Positions 43,867 to 54,762 of a stretch of DNA of 64,000 bases are shown here, one piece after another (position 1 is the first letter of the stretch; the number at the start of each line of letters is the position of its first letter). Location: NCBI RefSeq assembly GCF_963678635.1, contig NC_087063.1:10140386-10204385 (forward strand), written 5' to 3'. Below the pieces are notes generated by a model. It saw only the letters and a list, made by a program, of their open reading frames with translations. It did no database searches and had not been told where the DNA came from. A program made the position numbers and the translations under genes. The DNA comes from Symsagittifera roscoffensis. Lineage: Eukaryota > Xenacoelomorpha > Acoela > Convolutidae.

Positions 43867-45966
43867 TAGATCCGCCCATGCTGTGGTAGATTAAGTCTTA
43901 CTTTCCTTTTTTGTCTCAATTTGAACCTGTGATTGAACTACCACCTGGTTGCCCCGTAATTTTAAACCACACAGTTTGATCTGATTTGAGAGTGTAATTT
44001 TGGTTTGTAAATTTTGCAAAATAAATTGCGCCAAAAAATGCTAATTAAATTCCCAAGAAATTTTGTCTTCATCAGTTTTAATTCCAATCGAATTTGAGAG
44101 ATAGATACGAGTTTGCAAAACTTTGTTTTATTTCACTTAATCCGGTATTTTCAATTTTTGTTTTATTTCATATCGATGCTATAGAAACTTGTTCAGCTCG
44201 AAATCCAGCAAAAAATCAATAAATGCAAAAAAAAATTGCGTGAAAAAAAAAAACATTCCGGTTGTCAAAATATGTCATCAGGTTTCGGGGAATTTTTTCA
44301 ACCTACTCACAAAAAAACTTTTTCAAAACCCAAATATATGTGACATCAAAAAGTTTTGAAAACACCCTGTTAATAACTGATTCACGTTTTAAACTCTCAT
44401 TGATTTTAATTTATTTGCTGAGTGAGACTTATATCTCGATGCCTGATAGATTAATTTTTGTTTCCTCAGCTTATGGTTTTCCTCCTGCGTGCCCTTATAT
44501 ATCTGGTTTGCTGATATGATGGCACTAATTATGGAATTTAATTGATTTTAATTATTGATTTTAATTTATTTGCCAAGTGAGATTTATATCTCGATGCCTG
44601 ATAGGTTAATTTTTGTTTCCTCAGCTTATGGTTTTCCTCCTGCGTGCCCTTATATATCTGGTTTGCTGATTTGATGGCACCAATTATGGAATGACGCTGA
44701 ATTTATGCTAATTTGGTGATTATAGATGGTTCTAGAAAAAGCAAATAAATGTTTCGCCTCTAATCGTTTGAAAAACCATGAACAGAATTATCACACAATA
44801 AAATGAGAAAAAAATCAAAATTTCATGCATATTTGGACAAATTTTTCAACGCTGAAAGCTGACTATACACTACAAAAGATGCTGTGAAACAATTTAAACA
44901 AAAATTTATTTGATTTTGGTTTCGCAAACAAGAGGCAGAGTCCAAAGTGTCGAATTCACTAATAAATCGGGCATTCCACGACAGCGCATACCGGTATTAT
45001 TTATTTCTATGAATTCCTTAAAATGATCTGGACTCAGCGAATTTGTTGCGGATTTTGCAATATTTGCATCTTGAGCAAATATTTTGAGCTGCATTTTTTG
45101 TTCCACCATTTGAGAAATGGGGAGGAGCTTTCTATTTGGGTATGTTTTAATTTTTTTCACGCAAAATCTGGTATAACTAATAATCTTTGGACTGAGTTGA
45201 CTGGTTTATCATGTAAAAACCCTTTCAGTCGTGGTTTGAATTACATTCACAAACATCAAAAAAACCCCAGTGTCGAGGAAAATCGGTTTGAATTTCTTAT
45301 TTTTTGTCTATTTTCGAGTGAGTGAAGCGATCGAGTAACGTTCGTTATGTATGAAAGTTACCAATTTAGGGTGAAATTGATAGTTTTACTTAAAAAAATA
45401 TAATTTTGGATGCCCTATATAACGCTTCTCAGGCAAAAAAACCTTTGAAATTATTTGAAAGTTTCAGTTCAAAAAGTTGAAAAAAAAATTTAAAAAAACT
45501 CATCTTTTTATATATATATTTTTGAAGACAATTGTAGTTTTTTATGTCTAATTCACTCAATTTCTACGCATTTTCATAGCAGTATTATCACACAAAGTAT
45601 CATTTAAAATTAATTTAGAAATCGCACGTGATGTTTTACGTGCTGTATAATAAAATCAAGTACAATGACATTTTATGCCTATTTAGCTTTGAGGTAATGC
45701 CCATTTTCCTGTTGTTAACAAATTCTGCACGCAAAATGTTGCCTCAGCCAATTTTTAGAGAAAACTCCCGTCTGAAAAAGAAGAAATCGCATTCCAACAA
45801 ACTTTCCAGTCAATTTTTTGTTATTTTTGTTTTTATTATTTTTTTGCAATTTTTTTTATAGCTCAGAAAAACTTCAGAGAAAAGTTCTGCCCAAACTCAA
45901 GCTTACGCGTAAGTTTTTCCTGCTATTTTAAATTAACTGTTTTTCCGAATTTTTCCAAGCTTCTAG

Positions 45967-46097
45967 TTTTCGAGAAGATGCATGGACATCTTCTGAGATT
46001 TCAGTCAGACCAGGTGATGGACGCCTTCAAAATACTGACAAGGAGGGCAAGGGAAAAATCACAGTCAAGACACTCAGACAGTTCCTCACCGCTACAT
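45967..46097 (+). pseudogene. decayed copy of light-chain exon 2 (copy 1)
   Basis: It follows a CTTCTAG acceptor and matches exon 2 in GAGAAGATGCA, ACGCCTTCAAAATA, GACAAGGAGGGCAAGGGA and AGACAGTTCCTCACC. About 42 bases are missing near the front, a TGA lies in TCTGAGATT, one T is missing in ACTGACAAGG, and the donor AG|GT is now AT|GT. Confidence 0.88.
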
Positions 46098-47117
46098 GTT
46101 GAATTGATATTTAGGATCTAATAAACTTCATTCCCCCTTTGTTCGCCCTAACTAGACCAACTTAGCCTCCACCTCCCTATATGGACCTCAAACTAAAAAA
46201 CTCAACCCGACCCTATATTTTACTTTAACTTTCTTACGAGTGCTTCAAAATATGCTATTCTGATCGGCTGAAAATTCTGAACCTCTTAAAATTGAGTTAA
46301 AGTCCTGCCCCTAAACAGCTTCTAAAAAGCTTGCTCTTAACATGATTCAATATTTATATAGCCATTCGAGTTTTAATTTTGATTTTTACTAAATTTTCTG
46401 ATAATCTGTTTTTTTAGTGGTTCAGTTTTGGTGGCCGTTTTATGATCAACAAAATTTATTCATCCACTACCGATAAGGTTAATTTATTGTTAAACCAGCC
46501 AAAAACGGTCAGCAGCTTAGTGTTTTTGGTCATTATTTCAAAATTTGCAAAGCCGGACATGTATTTGTCTCATTTTCAACCCGTAGAAGTCTTTGCCTGA
46601 AAACGGGCGACTCGTTGGCTGACTTATAACTTTAGTTTAAACAGGTTTTCATCAATCGAGTTATTAGCTAAAAATTCAAATAGCCGATAACCTTGAATAG
46701 TTCTGAAACGAATAATTCTGAAATGAAAAATCAGTAAATCAGTTTGAATAAGTCTGAAAAGAACATGATAAAAATTTTAGTAAAGTGCCGCGCTTTAGTT
46801 AAGTGGCGACCATTGTGTTGTTTTTGAAAAAACTCGGTTTTTGGCTGAGACAAAAAATATAGTAATTTTTTTCCTATGAAAGAAAGCGTTTCTTTCACAT
46901 GCTTTTGTATGATTTCTACGATTAGCTTTATTTTTTAGCTTTATTGTTGACACCTCCTGTTTTTTCATTTTCTGAAGCCTTTTTCTAACAGCCATTTGGT
47001 GTTCTTCAAAAGCCAGTTTCTAATTCAATAAACACAAACTAAGACAAACGATTTTTTTTTGGCGAAATTGACTCAAACGTAAATAAACAGTCGCTTTTGG
47101 TCCACTATCAGTCCCAA
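46098..47117. other. upstream DNA of acyltransferase copy 1
   Basis: It matches 53,773-54,762 and holds the presumed promoter of the acyltransferase. I see no gene and no exon-3-like piece of the light chain. No clear TATA element can be fixed. Confidence 0.6.
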
Positions 47118-48680
47118 ATGGAATCGGTCGGCATAGAAGTTCCAAAGTTTAGTCATCGCAATCACCTGGAATTGATCCGAGGTCTGGCTTGTCTTCTGGT
47201 CATTCTCTTCCATTGCGACCTAGTATCTTTCTCAAATGGATATCTAGGAGTGGACGTGTTTTTCGTTCACTCTGGATATTTGATCACATCAATTTTGCTG
47301 AGAGAATTAGCCAGCAAGGGTGAAATTTAATTCACCCAATTTCACTGTCGCCGTTTTACACGACTTTTTCCAGCTTCAGCTGTTGTTATATCACTTACAG
47401 CAGTTATTTACAAAAACACTGAGCTTCCTGAATATGCAATGAAACACGAAGATTCATTTATCGCGTCTGCACTTTACGGTGAAAACTGGTATGCTCTCAA
47501 ACTTGCCATGGACTATTTTACGAAAAGGATCAGACCAGACTCCCGTAGTTCACTTTTGGTCTTTGTCAATCGAAGAACAATTCTATTTTGTTTATCCTTT
47601 GCTTTTATCCTTCGTCTGGTCAACTTTGCAAACAAACAGATTATTTCGTTTACTTATTACCTTTTTTATGTTTTTGGTTTTGGCAATTGGTATTAATTTT
47701 TACATGTGGCATATTGACCCTATGGTATCTTATTTCTCGACATTTGGTCGATTTTACCAATTGCTATCAAGTTCCGTTCTCTCCATTATGCTTCTGATTC
47801 GAGAAGTTTCTAAAAACTCAAAGCCACTCTCGCGTTTTGTTAAGTTTGCAGATTACTTTGCAGGCTTGACTCTAATCATTTTTGTATTTGTAATTTATTT
47901 TTTTCGGTCTATTGACGCATTTTATATGGGTCAAGTAACCGTCATTCTGTCCTTTTCTCTAATTTTCTGGCTCGAGCTTTCGAATAATGAAAATAATTTG
48001 ATTCAAGTTTATCTCTTTGAAAATAAGTTTCTTTGTTTCATGGGTAAACTGTCATATGGTATCTACCTTACACATGTACCTATTGCTAAGATTATGGACA
48101 TGTTTGGCTTGCTCTCTCTTGAAGGTTCTCTGAGAGGAGCTGAGATTGTTTCAGTGACTTTTATAGCAGCTCTTATTATACTCTACTTAGTTGAGCGACC
48201 ATCAAAAGATGCGCTTAATAACTGGAAACTGAAACCTGTATGGAAATTAATTGGCTTTGCTTGTTTATCGATCCTACAAGCTGTTTTTATTTGTTTGATA
48301 TTCTCAAACTCGGGTTATTTTATCAAAAACCATCCACTAAAAATTAAAAATCAAAAATCTGTTTACGACAATTTTCGAAAATTGGGCTCTGTTTTTCTCA
48401 ACGGTGACTCATATACGCACGCTTGGGCTGATGTATTTCTCGAAACGCACAAAATTTGTATTATTTCAGCAAAGTACGATTTAATTAAAAGTCCAGGTGC
48501 GCCATATCTCACTCTAATTGAAAAAGTTGCGAACTATAACGACGGCTATCAAACATTTCGTCTACAGTCAGAAGACTTTTTAAGAAAAGAAGAACCGAAT
48601 GTTACTTTATTTTTCTCGAAATCAACATTAAGTCAGCCCAAGTTATGGTACTCAAATTACTCTGGAATTGGAGCCAAATC
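47118..48680 (+). pseudogene. acyltransferase-3/SGNH gene copy 1, broken
   Basis: It is a near-identical duplicate of the gene at 54,763. Codon 71 is TAA at 47,328-47,330, where copy 2 has a His codon. A net loss of two bases near 47,518-47,525 shifts the frame, after which it stays open. The homology stops at 48,680, within the SGNH part and behind its GDS motif, so about the last 145 residues (with the Asp-x-x-His motif) are lost. Sequence then runs directly into a light-chain exon-1 remnant. Few further differences suggest that it broke recently, at or after duplication. Confidence 0.93.
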
Positions 48681-48690
48681 TTCTGTTTAG

Positions 48691-48826
48691 GTATACACTT
48701 TTGACAAGCTTGGAATGCAGGATAAAGCTGCCTGCCTACTCACTCTTGACTCATGAAAGCACTGGTAAGTAATCCAATCCCAATACCATCCCTAATCCAA
48801 TCCCGACAAGTCCAGAAGTATCAGAG
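48691..48826 (+). pseudogene. decayed copy of light-chain exon 1 (copy C)
   Basis: It keeps the GTTTAG acceptor and TATAC start, has lost about 45 bases including the stop seen in copies A and B, and then follows them from TTTTGACAAGCTTGG to AAGTATCAGAG. It begins ten bases behind the acyltransferase breakpoint. Confidence 0.82.
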
Positions 48827-48904
48827 TAAAGTCATGGAAACATTTAGCAAACTCAGTCGGAAAACTTAACCACCCTGAACTCTTTTTAAGCGTTACGGCT
48901 GGCA

Positions 48905-48965
48905 AAATGTTGAATTGTGGGAGGATAGAAGAGTTAAAATGTGGGAGGATAGAAGAGTAAAATCT
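48905..48965 (+). repeat. 24-base minisatellite, two units
   Basis: This is the short version of the array at 38,305, in the same position behind the exon-1 remnant. Confidence 0.9.
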
Positions 48966-49418
48966 TGTTTCCTGTGTAAGATTGCAAGACAAGACGTGTA
49001 CAACTGACTTTTTTTTCGTCAGCAATTTGATCAAAACTTAGCTTGCGGCCCCAGGGTGAAATGTGAAAGAAATTAACAAATTGTTTCAGGGTGAAGTGTA
49101 CAAGAAGTCAAAAAAATTTTGCGGGTTTCAATTCTTGAAAAATTTTGTATTTCTCCACATTATTATTTTGTTCAGGGAATAGAAATGTTTTCAATTTGAA
49201 AACTAGCATTTAAATTGGCCACAAAGATCCTGAAAAGCGTTTTTTTACCACCCTATTCTGGCTGAGCGTGCAGATTTTTTATTTTCTTTGTTCGGAGACT
49301 TAATGCTCTGACTGAAACATCTTTCAGCATTTGATTATTCGTGGGATTCTGAAGAAAAATCTGTGCTCGTACAAAAAACGGTGAATGTTTTTCTGAAGGC
49401 CAAACTGTGCTCTCGTGA

Positions 49419-49607
49419 GCCAAAATTTTGTGTGCGTATGTGTATCTGGAACCATTTAGTCATGTCAAAGATTATAAGTGGGATCAACTGACCGAACCGT
49501 TCTTGGACAAACAATGCTTTTTGAAAACTTTTGGTCGGCACAATTGTTGTGTGGCGGATTCGCAACGGGTGAACATGGCAAAGCGTCTCGGTCTCCGCAT
49601 TTGCTGA
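49419..49607 (+). pseudogene. unrecognised open stretch with coding character
   Basis: A plus-strand frame of 62 codons is open between TGA at 49,416 and TGA at 49,605 and continues open past that for another 16 codons. It has Trp, Tyr, several Cys and charged residues in balanced use, unlike the poly-Lys/Phe frames of AT-rich DNA nearby. There is no ATG near its start. It may be an exon remnant. No family recognised. Confidence 0.3.
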
Positions 49608-49779
49608 TCATTTCCGAAAATTCATTGTAGCTTCGTTGAAGTATTTTGCAAAATTTAGGTGGGTTCCGCATTTAGTAAGAGCAAAGCGCTTAGCTCCAGC
49701 ATGATAAGTTCCAAGTAAAAACAAGTGCATTTGGGGCGGAGGTTCATTTTTCCAAGTCAACCTGTGGTACACCAGCGGA

Positions 49780-50142
49780 CTGATATGGGGGGAGGGGGGC
49801 TGCCTACCTAAAGGGCACCCTTTGTACTATCCATATTTGGCTGACTGACCCTAAAATTTTTACCCTAAATTTTTTTTTGGGGAGGGGGGGGAGGGGGGAG
49901 CACGTTTGGCCTATTTGGCCCGTTTTTTTCCAGAAATTTTTGGCCCGTTTTTTTTCAGAAATTTGCCTGCGGCGCAGAAAATTTGTTCAAAATGGAGTCT
50001 TTTGGGATTTGGTGATTTGGTGATCTCTAGTGATTCGGGAGAGCTTGGAAAATCAAGTTGGTCGACTAATAAACAAAAAAAAGCACGACAAAATTTTAAA
50101 TTTTGTTTTTGAAAATCCGCCCCTCCTCCCTCAAGAAAATCC
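49780..50142 (-). repeat. dispersed repeat family, copy 7 (minus), interrupted
   Basis: This is a fuller version of copy 6, also containing the AGGGTCAG..GCCAAATATGG and AAAGGG..CCCTTT blocks found at 20,400-20,500. Its outer end lies at 50,906, behind the inserted MITE. Confidence 0.83.
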
Positions 50143-50144
50143 TA

Positions 50145-50903
50145 CCCGCATCCAGTTTCAAGCGTTAATAATTGATTATATTTTGATTTTAGAACCAGTC
50201 TTACTAAAATTGAGAAACAATCGATTTCAATCAATTAATAATCAATTATAATCTCGCTTTTTAAAATCAAATTGTCAATAATTATAATGCATTATAATCG
50301 AATACAGTCGATTACTTTTTCGTATATTTTTCGATACAATTATAACCAATTACAGTTGATTATAATCCATTATTTTCATTCAAAATTCTAATTCATTAGT
50401 TTTGCACAAAAATCCATTATAATCGATTATAATTGACTATAATCCCGTTTGTTTGTCCATTTTGTCTTCGGAGTTGCATCTTAATTGCATAGATTTTATG
50501 CTTTTTGTTGTCGTTGGTTCCTATGAAAAATGAGAAAAACGTTTTGAAAGTTTTCCAATCAATTCAAATAAATAAAGTTTTTTTTATTTCCCCATTGGAG
50601 TTGTTTTGTGATGCATATTTTAAGCTTTTTTAACCACCAAAACATCAGCAAAATGATTTAGTTTCATGATTGATTCGGAAAACTTATTTTTCATCTACCG
50701 CGGGAACGTTTCCACTAAGATGAAATAATCTATTGTAATTAATTTTAAGGGTTTTTTGTAAGGACTTGGAAAATAGCACGATTATAATTAATTATAAATC
50801 CTTTAAACACCTAATTTTGGTAATTATAATCAATAATAATTGTTAAATAATCATAATAATAATTCGCTATAATCGATTACTGACGCCTAAACTTGCATGC
50901 GGA
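50145..50903. mobile_element. 759-base AT-rich MITE with TA target duplication, copy 2
   Basis: Same length and borders as copy 1, with TA at 50,143 and 50,904 and only a few base changes. The insertion therefore predates the segmental duplication. Confidence 0.9.
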
Positions 50904-52738
50904 TAGATCCGCCCATGCTGTGGTAGATTAAGTCTTACTTTCCTTTTTTGTCTCAATTTGAACCTGTGATTGAACTACCACCTGGTTGCCCCCGTAATTT
51001 TAAACCACACAGTTTGATCTGATTTGAGAGTGTAATTTTGGTTTGTAAATTTTGCAAAATAAATTGCGCCAAAAAATGCTGGTTAAATTCCCAAGAAATT
51101 TTGTCTTCATCAGTTTTAATTCCAATCGAATTTGAGAGATAGATACGAGTTTGCAAAACTTTGTTTCATTTCACTTAATCCGGTATTTTCAATTTTTGTT
51201 TTATTTCATATCGATGCTATAGAAACTTGTTCAGCTCGAAATCCAGCAAAAAATCAATAAATGCAAAAAAAAAATTGCGTGAAAAAAAAAACATTCCGGT
51301 TGTCAAAATATGTCATCAGGTTTCGGGGAATTTTTTCAACCTACTCACAAAAAAACTTTTTCAAAACCCAAATATATGTGACATCAAAAAGTTTTGAAAA
51401 CACCCTGTTAATAACTGATTCACGTTTTAAACTCTCATTGATTTTAATTCATTTGCTGAGTGAGACTTATATCTCGATGCCTGATAGATTAATTTTTGTT
51501 TCCTCAGCTTATGGTTTTCCTCCTGCGTGCCCTTATATATCTGGTTTGCTGATATGATGGCACTAATTATGGAATTTAATTGATTTTAATTATTGATTTT
51601 AATTTATTTGCCAAGTGAGACTTATATCTCGATGCCTGATAGGTTAATTTTTGTTTCCTCAGCTTATGGTTTTCCTCCTGCGTGCCCTTATATATCTTTG
51701 CTGATTTGATGGCACCAATTATGGAATGACGCTGAATTTATGCTAATTTGGTGATTATAGATGGTTCTAGAAAAAGCAAATAAATGTTTCGCCTCTAATC
51801 GTTTGAAAAACCATGAACAGAATTATCACACAATAAAATGAGAAAAAAATCAAAATTTCATGCATATTTGGACAAATTTTTCAACGCTGAAAGCTGACTA
51901 TACACTACAAAAGATGCTGTGAAACAATTTAAACAAAAATTTATTTGATTTTGGTTTCGCAAACAAGAGGCAGAGTCCAAAGTGTCGAATTCACTAATAA
52001 ATCGGGCATTCCACGACAGCGCATACCGGTATTATTTATTTCTATGGATTCCTTAAAATGATCTGGACTCAGCGAATTTGTTGCGGATTTTGCAATATTT
52101 GCATCTTGAGCAAATATTTTGAGCTGCATTTTTTGTTCCACCATTTGAGAAATGGGGAGGAGCTTTCTATTTGGGTATGTTTTAATTTTTTTCACGCAAA
52201 ATCTGGTATAACTAATAATCTTTGGACTGAGTTGACTGGTTTATCATGTAAAAACCCTTTCAGTCGTGGTTTGAATTACATTCACAAACATCAAAAAAAC
52301 CCCAGTGTCGAGGAAAATCGGTTTGAATTTCTTATTTTTTGTCTATTTTCGAGTGAGTGAAGCGATCGAGTAACGTTCGTTATGTATGAAAGTTACCAAT
52401 TTAGGGTGAAATTGATAGTTTTACTTAAAAAATATATAATTTTGGATGCCCTATATAACGCTTCTCAGGCAAAAAACCTTTGAAATTATTTGAAAGTTTC
52501 AGTTCAAAAAGTTGAAAAAAAAATTTAAAAAAACTCATCTTTTTATATATATATTTTTGAAGACAATTGTAGTTTTTTATGTCTAATTCACTCAATTTCT
52601 ACGCATTTTCATAGCAGTATTATCACACAAAGTATCATTTAAAATTAATTTAGAAATCGCACGTGATGTTTTACGTGCTGTATAATAAAATCAAGTACAA
52701 TGATATTTTATGCCTATTTAGCTTTCGAGGTAATTCCC

Positions 52739-52941
52739 GGCTCTTTTTCCTTTTCCCCCCCACCTGCAAATTTTTATATTTGAAGTTACTGTTCACTTTG
52801 TTCGATTGTTATGAAAATTGACAGGCAGACTAATTAGGCCATGACTAACATATTTGGTCTTCATAATTTACCTTGTAAAACCACTCGTTAGACCATAAAA
52901 TTCATGTTTAAGTGAGGTGGGGGGGAAAAGGAAAAAGAGCC
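52739..52941. mobile_element. 203-base MITE with 27-base perfect TIRs and 8-base target duplication
   Basis: Terminal repeats at 52,739-52,765 and 52,915-52,941 are perfect (starting GGCTCTTTTTCCTTTTCC). Both sides are flanked by TAATTCCC (52,731 and 52,942). An 8-base duplication is typical of hAT-type transposition. The matching site in copy 1 (45,690, GGTAATGCCCAT) is empty. It has no coding. Confidence 0.95.
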
Positions 52942-52949
52942 TAATTCCC

Positions 52950-53640
52950 ATGTTCAGGACCACAAAGGTCTGTTTCTGGCCAGTAAAGTTTCATTTTAAA
53001 ACTAAAAAAACGGAAACAATCAATTGACGGACTTTTGTTTGTCTTCTTATTCTTGCCGACTTGAATTTGAAAGCCTGATTTTTCCCTATGATTAAACCAA
53101 CTTCAACTATGATTGAAATTCATCTTGATTATTTCTTATAATTTACAAATTCAACTCAGGATTTTTTAAATTTTACTTTTAGTTTTTTTTGCTTTCTGGT
53201 CATAATCGAGCTAGGCTTACTTTAAATCGTTTTAGTTGTCACATGATAGTTGTTTGAAATATGAAAATAGATTTTCTTTCGTTTTTATTTTGGGGTGGAA
53301 TTTACAATTTTTTTAGTTTCAGTTTTCAGAGAAAAGTTATCTGTTAATTGATATTTTTCTGCGCTTTACTGACATTCTCCCTGTAGTTAACAAACTCTGC
53401 ACGCAAAATCTTGCCTCAGCCAATTTTTAGAAAAAAACTCCTGTCTGAAAAAGTTGAAATCGCATTCCAACAAACTTTCCAGTCAATTTTTTTGTTATTT
53501 TTGTTTTCATTAATTTTTTGCAATTTTTTTATAGCTCAGAAAATCTTCAGAGAAAATTTCTGCCCAAACGTAAGCTTAAGCGTAATTTTTTCCTGCTATT
53601 TTAATTTAACTTGTTTTCCCGAATTTTTTCAAGCTTCTAG
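52950..53640. other. non-coding DNA in duplication copy 2
   Basis: The stretch to about 53,385 has no counterpart in copy 1; from there it matches 45,715 onward. No gene was seen. Confidence 0.55.
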
Positions 53641-53772
53641 TTTCCGAGAAGATGCATGGACATCTACTGAGATTTCAGTCAGACCAGGTGATGGACGCCT
53701 TCAAAATACTTGACAAGGAGGGCAAGGGAAAAATCACAGTCAAAACACTCAGACAGTTCCTCACCGCTACAT
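53641..53772 (+). pseudogene. decayed copy of light-chain exon 2 (copy 2)
   Basis: Same structure as copy 1, with the front deletion and TGA (CTACTGAGATT) shared, but the T missing there is present here. The shared lesions show that the exon was dead before the block was duplicated. Confidence 0.88.
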
Positions 53773-54762
53773 GTTGAATTGATATTAAGGATCTAATAAA
53801 CGTCATTCCCCCTTTGTCCGCCCTAACTAGACCAACTTAGCCTCCTCCTCCCTATATGGACCTCAAACTAAAATACTCAACCCCACCCTATATTTACTTT
53901 AACTTTCTTACGAGTGCTTCAAAATATGCTATTCTGATCGGCTGAAAATTCTGAACATCTTAAAATCGAGTTAAAGTCCTGCCCCTAAACAGCTTCTAAA
54001 AAGCTTGCTCTTAACATGATTCAATATTTATATAGCGATTCGAGTTTTAATTTTGATTTTTACTAAATTTTCTTATAATCTGTTTTTTTAGTGGTTCAGT
54101 TTTGGTGGCCGTTTTTTTATCAACAAAATTTATTCATCCACTACCGATAAGGTTAATTTATTGTTACACCAGCCAAAAACGGTCAGCAGCCTAGTGTTTT
54201 TGGTCATTATTTCAAAATTTGGAAAGCCGGACATGTATTTGTCTCATTTTCAACCCGTAGAAGTCTTTGCCTGAAAACGGGCGACTCGTTTGTTGACTTA
54301 TAACTTTTATTTTAAACAGCTTTGCATCAATCGAGTTATTAGCTAAAAATTCAAATTGCCGATAATCTTGAATAGTTCTGAAGTGAATAATTCTGAAATG
54401 AAAACTCAGTAAATCAGTTTGAATAAGTCTGAAATGAACATGATAAAAATTTTAGCAAAGTGCCGCGCTTTAGTTAAGTGGCGGCCATCGTGTTGTTTTT
54501 GAAAAACATCGGTTTTTTGCTGAGACAAAAAATATAGTGTTTCTTTCACATTCGTTGGTATGATTTGTACGATTGGCTTTATTTTTTAGCTTTATTGTTG
54601 ACACCTCCTGTTTTTTCATTTTCTGAAGCGTTTTTCACGGCCATTTGGTGTTCTTCAAAAGCTAGTTTCTAATTCAATAAACACAAACTAAGACAATTTT
54701 TTTTTTGCGAAATTGACTCAAACGTTAACAAACAGTCGGTTTAGGTCCACTATCAGTCCCAA

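Larger units (their letters stand above)
42800..48680. repeat. segmental duplication, copy 1
   Basis: It matches 49,870-56,327 almost base for base over long stretches (offset 7,035-7,037 up to 45,660, then 7,645 behind an indel). The left border lies in a G/C run and the right border cuts the acyltransferase at 48,680. Contents: dispersed repeat, nested MITE, AT-rich DNA, light-chain exon-2 remnant, acyltransferase pseudogene. Confidence 0.93.

Noticed and set aside
44906-45160. An 84-codon minus-strand frame, also at 51,941-52,195, possibly part of a gag.
   Set aside because: No motif or similarity that I can name; overlaps other open frames in AT-rich duplicated DNA.
45023-45325. A 100-codon frame repeated identically at 52,058-52,360, which could be a conserved gene.
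   Set aside because: Identity only reflects the recent block duplication; the older third copy at 39,546 shows frame damage and no motif is present.
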